DNA of 64,000 nucleotides from positions 4,402,001-4,466,000 of the forward strand of contig NC_091046.1 of the NCBI RefSeq assembly GCF_963966145.1, read 5' to 3'. The DNA comes from Tenebrio molitor (Eukaryota > Arthropoda > Insecta > Coleoptera > Tenebrionidae). Position 1 is the first letter of the stretch. Each line of letters begins with the position of its first letter. Made by a program: the position numbers and the translations under genes. Below the pieces are notes generated by a model. That model saw nothing but the letters and a program-made list of their open reading frames with translations, made no database searches and was not told where the DNA came from. Positions 56,941 to 64,000 of this stretch are shown piece by piece.

Positions 56941-57394
56941 AACGTCCGTTAAAAAAAGTGCAAGTTTTTTCATTCGTTTGCGTTCATAAAATATGTGATT
57001 TTTGAATCGGTCAAGAAGCGTTAAAAAAGGTGCCATAGCGGTTCATTTTTGCACGCATTTTGCGTTAAAAAAAATGCCGTAGCGTGTCATTTTTTAACGC
57101 AATTATAAAATTTTTCATTCATAATTAGTAGTTTTTTTAACGAGTTCATATGTAAATTGGGATTTTTTTGGTATTAGTGGGCCAATTTAAAACGCGAGTA
57201 AAACGAACGTTTTAAAGGTCCACGGGTTCACACAGAAGAAAATTTTCAAATTTTCAGTGTCGAAAAAATTGATATCTACACTTACGGGCGCCAAAAAAAT
57301 GTTGTATGCAACTCGTTAGTTAAGTTTCATTTTTTTACTCGGCGGATTTTCCTTCTCGTAAAAAAAAAGTATTACTTACTCACTTGTTGCATAA

Positions 57395-57530
57395 TAGTAT
57401 ATTAAAAGACAAGTTTCATAAGACCAGTCTTGAAGCACGAATTCAAGATTAAAAAACGAGTGGCGTAGCCACGAGTTATTTTAAAAAATGAGTGCTTTAA
57501 GGTCTTATGAAACGAGTTTTTTATACTATT
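57395..57530. repeat. Palindromic repeat with TTTCATAAGACC arms
   Basis: ATAGTATATTAAAAGACAAG, TTTCATAAGACC and GAAGCACGA are opposed by GAGTGCTTTAAGGTCTTATG and AAACGAGTTTTTTATACTAT, with a smaller hairpin CGAGTGGCGTAGCCACGAG inside. A similar pattern exists around 34740-34840. Confidence 0.6.
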
Positions 57531-57982
57531 TTTTGTAATTTGCCCTTTTTAAGCCATTTTTAATCCAAAAAAATGTTTATTTTTATCAATTTAGGGATTT
57601 TTGTGGCGGTTGGTAGTCTTAATTTTAAAAGTGAAAATTTGATCAAGTCTTCAAATTCGCCTTTTGTTTTATCCAAATTCTGTCACAAAACAGGAATATG
57701 GAAGATAATCTTTCATGTACGCCCGCTGAAATACGTAAAATTGCCAAAAATACGGTCGCGAATTTGTTGCCTGATAAATCCTGATAAATAATTCTTTGCA
57801 CATTTTGTAATTTAAACTGACACGGATGACAGATCAAGCTTTGCCAACCTAAAAATTTTCGTAAAATGTTCCGTGAAATAATGGCTATAAGGACATCCCA
57901 GATGATGACGTCGCGTTCGTTAATATGTCTATTAGAGAATCAAAATGGAAGCAAATTACAAAAATATTGTTTTTTTTTTATT

Positions 57983-58075
57983 TAACGATATTCGTCGCCA
58001 AGGATTTGCCACGAAAGGCATTTGAATACATTTTTGAATAATTTGTCCATCGGTGCTTCTTCCTAGAATTAGATT
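57983..58075 (+). pseudogene. Cap-G exon 11 remnant between copies F and G
   Basis: TTTATTTAACGATATTCGTC, then TTTGCCACGAAAGGCATTTG and GTGCTTCTTCCTAGAATTA, matches Cap-G intron end plus exon 11 (TTTAAGGATCCTCAAG, CTGCCACGAAAGGCGTTTG, TCGCTTCTTTCCCGAATTA). The acceptor AG is changed to AC, as in the remnants at 39706 and 62450. A TGA stop interrupts the ancestral frame. Confidence 0.72.
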
Positions 58076-59852
58076 ATTGGTTTAATTTGGTGTTATTAAG
58101 AGATTAGTTAAGAAGGAAGAAGAAGGTACAGTTGCGGAAATGGAATTTCGGGGAGTATTGTCATTTTTATAATGTAAACTCTAAAACAATCTTTACGTTA
58201 ATAACATCATTTTTTTTATTCTTGAATATTTATAAAAACAAATGTGCAAGGTTTATTAATGCTATATGTATAACATAGGTACTAATGGAATACTGTATAC
58301 ATCCGTGAATGTAATTCAGAGCGTGGTACGGAAGGACCCAGTGGAGCTCGAAAAATACTTTGAAAAAAAAAATCGCTCTTCGTGAAGAAGATATAAGCAC
58401 TTTAATTTTGTTTAATACATAGCAGCCTTCATATCCACAGTGACCAAATACGATTCTAGCTACGTTGCCGTTCCATTTTTAAGAAAAATTACAAAAATTT
58501 AAGATTTTTTACTCGAAAGTAAAGCTATTTTTCAAAAAATTGTTTTACGTTATTATTTTCCACAATCTACACCATAAATAACAATAAACACTGAACTTTT
58601 CAGCTTGTATTTGAAGAAAACGCACTTCATAGAGAGCACCTTCAGATTTTTGTGGGGGGAGTCCAGATTTTTTTTTTTCCATATTTGGACTACTGAAGTG
58701 ATCCCCTACAACGCTCTGAATTTGGAATTCGCGAATTTTGAGACACCTGTATAATACATGCATATTGGGTGATTCAAAATGATTGCGGATAAGTATGGCA
58801 ACTATGCACGAAAATTTATGTGGCAACTGTGTAGGTGGGGTAGAGTCACTGACCTCTATATAGAAGTCAGTGCTATAACTACAGGTGCTTAAAAAATGAC
58901 GAAACAACGCAATACCACACGATTCAGGGATACCCCCAGAGTACTAGAAAAATGTTTTTAAAAAACTTGTCAACTTCATAGGTAGGAATCTAAATGCAAT
59001 TACTTACCTAATTAATAGCTTGGTTGCCAGATCAGTTTTATGATTTTTGTGTAAAACATGAAAAATAAAACTTGATATAAAAGTACATACTACCTATTTA
59101 TTGATTTTAAATAAAAATTATGGTTGAACATTATTTTAAATATGTCTTTCACTACAAAATTTGTTGAAATATTAAGAATTAGTTAATAATAACAATTTTA
59201 GATTTTATAGCCTCCATATCTTTAAAGAATCACGAGATAGAATTTTTCTCATGCTCAGAGGGTGTTTTTGGATAATGCACAATGGCGTTGTTTCGCCATT
59301 TTTTTAAGCACTCTGTATACTGCCAGAAATTAAAACTAAGTGTAAAACGGAAAAACATCTATCAACGAAAAATTAACCATTTGCAACTGTTACAAGGCAT
59401 TCGCTGCCTTATGGTTACGATAACTTTTGTTTGTCACCAGAAACCACATATACAGGGCTATTATAAATTATTTTAGTCGAAGCAGGCCATGCCCATGATA
59501 AGAAATTTTTGCCGCTTTCATGTGAACTGTCAATTTTTATCACTGTCACTGTCATTTTTTAGGTGAAAAATGCGGTGGTTTTATTATTTTCTTTTAAATT
59601 CGCGATTGAATCTAAAAATATTTAGTTATTACTGCAACTAATTCTAAAAATATTGAGTTGTTACGGCAACTAATTCTAAAAATATTGAGTTGTTTTGCAA
59701 CTTGCAACCAATTTAACTCCGGCGTGTGAACGGTGTGTAGGTACTCACTTATTCAAATAATTTTGACGTTTTTTATATGGAGCTGCAACCATAAATTTTA
59801 CAATCAGTTTTTACGCCAACTTGGACTACAATAATTTATAATACGCCTATAA

Positions 59853-60024
59853 CGGGTGTTTTTTTTTTTTAATTTGGCGTCGAAGTAGGTGTTGAACTGT
59901 CGATTGTGAACGCACTATACAGGTTACGGATCAACTGTTTAAATCTTACGCTTTTACACGAGTGGTGCGCTCTCAATCGACTCTCCAACGCCTACTTCGA
60001 CGCAAATTAAAAAAAAAAACACCT
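59853..60024. repeat. Hairpin element related to 47880-47997
   Basis: GGGTGTTT, a T-run, AATTTGGCGTCGAAGTAGGC-type left arm (AGTAGGTGTTGAACTGTCGA) is opposed by TCGACTCTCCAACGCCTACT and TCGACGCAAATTAAAA at the right. The loop includes GATTGTGAACGCAC and GAGTGGTGCGC. A single arm with GAGTGGTGCGTTCACAATCG is also found at about 7711-7740. Confidence 0.7.
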
Positions 60025-60119
60025 TTATATTAGTCTCCAACCTAATCAAATTTACAGTAACCTAGTATCGAATATTCCTAAATCCCGCGGAGTAATTTTT
60101 TGTTGACAACTTTACACAC

Positions 60120-60550
60120 GATTAATTCCCACGTATTTACATCAAACGTGCGTGTTCAGCCAATCAGCGCGCTTGCTTTCATCCAATCAAAAATGTTTAT
60201 CGCAGTTAAAACGTCCTGCTACTCTGTCATCTGTCAAAAGTGATTAAAATTGCATACTACTATCAGATTTTCAAATTGTTTTTAATAATTCTGTTTTAAT
60301 AACTGTATCATAAATAAATAATTACCTAACGTTAAAGTTTGTATTCGGAATTAATCTTGCCAAAAATAACACGACCTATAATTTTTTATATCTGATAAAT
60401 TTCCCAATTTTCACTTAAACATTTTTTCTTTAGACAATTTTATCGTTGATATTTGGGCATTTTTTCAAGGTTAAACCTCGAGTTAAAGCTCTCGGGCCTA
60501 ACCAGAATAAAAATGCCCAAATTCAACTCGTAAAATTGTCAAAAAAAAAT
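60120..60550. repeat. Uninterrupted copy of the host repeat of the 4.8-kb element
   Basis: It is the reverse complement of 4590-4780 joined to 6567-6770. The junction lies near 60311-60335 (AACTGTATCAT...ACCTAACGTTAAAG), where the 4.8-kb locus has the whole recombinase element between AACGTTA and the sequence leading to ACAGTTATTAAAA. Confidence 0.75.
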
Positions 60551-60648
60551 TTTTATAAAAAAATTAGGTCTTGTAATTTTACCTTCGAAAAAATTTAACA
60601 TGATTGAAAAAAAATCTGTTAATTTTGGCAAGACGTTATAATTTCAAG

Positions 60649-61869
60649 TTACATCAGTGGCAACACAGAATGTTCCTTCTTGATATGCCCAAGAAGTCGC
60701 AATCGCAATGAACTCGCAAATTTCTTATTGCACAAGGTGCAAGGATTAGAAGTCTCGCCGGAATGCGTCTTCATGTCGATCTTTAGACCATTAGATTGAT
60801 GAGAGTTCTTTTGGCACATCTCGCAAGTGTACTCCTTGTCATCAGTGTGAGCCTTCCTGATGTGGCATTTTAAATAGAAATTGTTGGGGTAGAATTTCCC
60901 ACAAGTAGGACAGGGAAGGTATGGTCCTTTCTTGTGGGTGTTGTCATGTTGCTTGAGGGCATCACTACTGGCAAAACTTTTGCTGCAATATTCGCAAATA
61001 AAAGGTTTCTCCCCTGTGTGTTGACGCCTGTGATTTTCCAAGCTGCCTTTTTGTATAAAGGATTTGTCACACATGTCACATTTGTGAGGTCTGACGTTCT
61101 GGTGGAGTTTTTTATGCATTTTTAGAGAAGCCTGAAACCTTTAAAACTGAACATAACAAATTGTACTTATATAGAGAAAAAATACTTGAAAGCTTTTGTG
61201 CATTCATCACACTTAAATGGTCGGTCTTCAAAATGCACTCTTCTGTGGTAACGCACACGATATTTCATTGAAAACCCTTTATTGCAGATGTCACAATGGT
61301 AAGGCATATTTCCAGTATGCCTTGTGTTGTGCGCAACATACTTATATTTGCACTTGAATGTTACATCACATTCTTCACATTTGTATAAATTTTTTTTACG
61401 TTTTTTTGGTGTATATTTTCTGTGCTTTACCCCTTTTCTACTTGAATGTCCTTCATCATTTTGCTCTCTAATGGTCTCATCTATTTCCAGCTTAACTTCA
61501 TCTATTTCCAACTTAATGTCATCAGATGCACCAGAAATTTCATTTTCACTCTTTTGGATAATCTTTTTATTTTGCCATTTAATTTTTAATTCTGCATCAG
61601 AATTTAAGATTAACGACCGGAATTCAATAATACTGTCCAGTTTTTGTACGCAAACGTTGCAGATCGTTTGGGGGAGATTGTCGTCAGGAGACAACTAAAA
61701 ACATTGGTAAAGAAATCTAGAAAAAAAGCTGTTACAAAATGTTTACTTCGATGGGAACAAAACTCGTTATCGTGTCCGAGATTAATTCGTTATTTTTACC
61801 GATGGTAAAAATATTTACAGATTCATCTTGTTCTGTTTTGAATAAGCACAAACGGCACTTTATATCCAT
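60649..61869 (-). CDS. ZAD C2H2 zinc-finger protein, copy G, last fingers degenerating
   Basis: Exons (minus) are 61747-61869, 61186-61694 and 60649-61138, giving 373 residues. ZAD domain and linker with KLEIDEVKLEIDE as in copies C and D. The first six fingers keep all ligands. The seventh (YTCEMCQKNSHQSNGLKIDMKTH) has lost the conserved Phe and its first zinc-ligand His (Asp instead). The eighth (NPCTLCNKKFASSLRLRLLGHIKKEH) has three extra residues before the His pair. The frame is open to the family's usual end SVLPLM, so the gene may still be expressed with a shortened binding surface. Confidence 0.83.
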
Positions 61870-62060
61870 ATTTGCTTGTCGATTCTATTTTATCTTCCTA
61901 CAATTTTAGGTTATGATGCTCTCAATATTTGGCAACATGGTAGAATAATAATAATAATCCATTTGAAGTGCGGCAAATGCAAACAGTTGTCACTTGTCAC
62001 AACTGTGAATTCTCCATTTGCCGTTGAAGTGTGAAAATACTTTAAATTCAATTTATATTT

Positions 62061-62437
62061 AAAGTTGACTCAAGTTGCAAAAAACCACTTTGCATTTGCA
62101 ACAGCACTTTTATGGCATTAGTCATTTGAAATTACTTTAAAACTGTACTTATATGGAAAATATTCAACCCAAACTATGATTTTCTGGTCCCTTTGTGCCT
62201 TTATTTGGTTCAGAAATATGAAAAAAATGCTGTTGCAAAAAACCAATTTGGATTTGCAACAGCAATTTTATGGCATTAGTCGTTTGAAATTACTTTAAAA
62301 CTGTACTTATATGGAAAATATTCAATCCAAACTATGATTTTCTGGCCTTTTTGTGCCTTTATTTGGTTTAAAAATATTGAAAAAATGCTGTTGCAAATGA
62401 CAAGTGGTTTTTTGCAACTTGAGTCGACTTTAAAATT
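62061..62437. mobile_element. MITE with GACTCAAGTTGCAAAAAACC ends, copy 1
   Basis: It starts AAAGTTGACTCAAGTTGCAA and ends with the inverse TTGCAACTTGAGTCGACTTT. The body consists of two direct units of about 170 bp, each beginning near GCATTTGCAACAGCA or GGATTTGCAACAGCA and containing ATGGCATTAGTC.TTTGAAA, GTACTTATATGGAAAATATT and AAACTATGATTTTCTGG. The insertion separates the copy G promoter from the Cap-G remnant. Confidence 0.85.
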
Positions 62438-62449
62438 CAATTCTTTTTT

Positions 62450-62560
62450 TGTATTTAACGATATTCGTCTTCAAAAAACTGCCACAAAAGGCGTTTGACT
62501 ATCACCTTAATTTTTTGTATTATTTGTTCATCAGTGCTTCTTCCTGGAATTACCTAAAGT
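62450..62560 (+). pseudogene. Cap-G exon 11 remnant upstream of copy G
   Basis: GTATTTAACGATATTCGTCT, then CAAAAAACTGCCACAAAAGG, CGTTTGACTATCACC and GTGCTTCTTCCTGGAATTACC, aligns with Cap-G intron end and exon 11. The acceptor is changed (AAG to AAC), and the ancestral frame has a TGA. After subtracting the 377-bp MITE, its distance to the copy G start codon is about 215 bp, close to the 232 bp between copy A and the real exon. Confidence 0.8.
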
Positions 62561-62933
62561 TGACTGAAGTTGCAAAAACCATTTTGCATTTGCAACAGCA
62601 CTTTTATGGCATTAGTCATTTGAAATTACTTTAAAACTGTACTTATATGGAAAATATCCAATCCAAACTATGATTTTCTGGTCCCTATGTGCCTTTATTT
62701 GGTTCAAAAATATGAAAAAAATGCTGTTGCAAAAAACCATTTTGCATTTGCAACAGCGTTTTTATGGCATTAGTCATTTGAAATTACTTTAAAACTGTAC
62801 TTATATGGAAAATATTCAGGCCAAACTATGATTTTCTGGCCTTTTAGTGCCTTTATTTGGTTTAAAAATATTGAAAAATCGCTGTTGCAAATGACAAGTG
62901 GTTTTTTGCAACTTGAGTCAACTATACAGGGTG
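62555..62933. mobile_element. MITE with GACTCAAGTTGCAAAAAACC ends, copy 2
   Basis: It has the same structure as copy 1: start AAAGTTGACTGAAGTTGCAA, two internal units of about 170 bp, and end TTGCAACTTGAGTCAACT. The two copies are in the same orientation and flank the Cap-G remnant. Confidence 0.85.
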
Positions 62934-63375
62934 TTAGGTAAATGTCCTGCCAAACTTTAACCGCGAGCTACTGGCTTCATGTAGAACTCGGAAAAAATAT
63001 TTAAAAAATTCTATGTCAAAAAATAAATTGACATTTAATTTTTGAGCTACAATTTTTTTTTTATTGCTTTTAGTCTTCTACGTTGTCCCACAACCTCGTA
63101 GGTAAAATTTCGGCATATTTTAAAAATACACCTCTAGGAAATATGCTTTAAAACAAGGAAACCGCATTGGTGTATGTTTTATAAAATATGCCGAAATTTT
63201 GCCTACGAGGTTATGGGACAACGTAGAAGACTAAAAGCAGTTAAAAAAAAATTCCTCAAAAATTAAATGTCAATTTATTTTTTGACAGAATTTTTTAAAT
63301 ATTTTTTCCGAGTTCTACATGAAGCCAGTAGCTCACGGTTAAAGTTTGGCCGGACGTTTACCTAACACCCTGTAT
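62934..63375. mobile_element. Long fold-back element with TACAGGGTGTTAGGTAAA ends
   Basis: Arms of about 190 bp are inverted over nearly their whole length: TACAGGGTGTTAGGTAAATG at the left and CGTTTACCTAACACCCTGTA at the right; TTCTACGTTGTCCCACAACC and GGTTATGGGACAACGTAGAA nearer the centre. Only about 60 bp lie between the arms. No coding capacity. Confidence 0.85.
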
Positions 63376-64000
63376 AAATTAAGCGAGTCGTTAGCAAGGA
63401 ATTATGGTATTATTACTATTATTAAAACAGAAAAATCGATTTAATAATTAAATTATATTTTAACGTTAACTTGGGTCAGGTCAGGTCAATTTTAATAATT
63501 TTATACATTCTTATGGTAGGGTTCTCCAATTCACTTCAAGAATTCAAAGATTTTATAGTCATTTGTAAATAATGGGCCGTATCACGATTCACACCATCTT
63601 TAATAAATTTAATCATGACTTTAATTACCACGATGACCAATTCATCTCATTCTGGCAGGTCAGGTCAGGTTAAAATCTATAGTCGTTTTCAATGACATCC
63701 GTGCTGTCAATATGAGAGTATAATCATGTCAAAAATAAATTACTCCCTAGGATTTAGAGATATTCGTTACTAGGTTGCCATAAATTTCGTTAGGTTGGAG
63801 GCTATGTGGTTTCTAGTGACAAACAAAAAATATCGTCCTCAAGGGTTAATCACGTAAGATGACAAGCCTGACTAGGTAAAAAATGTAAAATTCGTACGGT
63901 GATAGATTGTACGTTTTTAAATTCTAGTTCCAAAATACTAAACTCTCCATCTCAATTGTTCCTCGTTATGTAGAAAATCGTTGTATCCCTGCAGATTAAT

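Larger units (their letters stand above)
55712..60648. other. Repeat-rich spacer between copies F and G
   Basis: This is 4.9 kb without a supported gene. It contains two GGCGGCCTTACACC fold-backs (55778-56162), hairpins at about 56635-56745 and 56805-56940, a palindromic stretch at about 57395-57530, a Cap-G exon 11 remnant at 57983-58075 followed by the 41.5-kb-like segment, a hairpin at 59853-60024 and a host-repeat copy at 60120-60550. Confidence 0.6.
61870..64000. other. Repeat region at the right edge
   Basis: It contains the copy G upstream flank, two related MITEs on either side of a Cap-G exon 11 remnant, a long inverted-repeat element at 62934-63375, GGTCAGGTCAGG runs at about 63475 and 63658, and a 3' stretch (63905-64000) like that at 47583-47750 upstream of copy D. 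No gene is present. Confidence 0.65.

Noticed and set aside
58545..58907. 120-codon minus-strand frame
   Set aside because: Composition and lack of homologous motifs suggest non-coding repeat; no splice partner seen.
1..64000. CRISPR arrays, bacterial-type operons, rRNA or tRNA genes
   Set aside because: The tandem repeats seen lack CRISPR spacing, gene structure is eukaryotic, and no cloverleaf was recognised by eye.

Overview
This window is nuclear DNA of an insect, most likely a holometabolous insect and possibly a beetle. The evidence is short spliced introns of about 50 bp, a chaoptin-like giant leucine-rich-repeat gene, ZAD-type C2H2 zinc-finger genes (an insect expansion), and many TA-flanked and fold-back transposons. 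The order-level guess is weak. There are no bacterial operons, CRISPR arrays or rRNA genes, and I recognised no tRNA.

Layout. (1) 1-28 kb: the 3' two thirds or more of a plus-strand chaoptin-like LRR gene, with exons at 2049-2193, 16428-16538, 23376-26383 and 27449-27759. Its 14.2-kb intron holds a complete tyrosine-recombinase mobile element (4781-6566) with long palindromic terminal inverted repeats, a deleted relic of a second recombinase element (about 10.74-10.98 kb) and several fold-back elements. (2) 28.98-34.2 kb: a 14-exon plus-strand Cap-G (condensin subunit G) gene of about 896 codons. Its tenth intron contains a complete zinc-finger gene on the opposite strand. (3) 36.6-38.05 kb: an apparently intact Tc1-type transposon with 96-bp inverted repeats. 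(4) 38.2-61.9 kb: a minus-strand array of further copies of the nested zinc-finger gene. Five are intact by eye, one has a broken last exon, and one is an inverted relic. The array is interrupted by a second tyrosine-recombinase gene (44.0-45.1 kb), a 3.5-kb DNA transposon encoding a 720-codon DDE-like protein (48.6-52.1 kb), and many MITE-like hairpins. (5) 61.9-64 kb: repeats, with hints of another array unit beyond the edge.

Central observation. The zinc-finger array seems to derive from the gene nested in Cap-G. At least four sites upstream of the array copies carry non-coding remnants of the start of Cap-G exon 11, which flanks the nested copy. Where both could be read, the remnants share a changed splice-acceptor position. 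The duplicated unit therefore included a piece of its host gene, and the array copies go back to one displaced founder. The second notable item is the tyrosine-recombinase element at 4.8-6.6 kb. It has 154-bp inverted repeats, each able to fold on itself, and a related unoccupied copy of its host repeat lies at 60.1-60.55 kb, which lets the element ends be placed.
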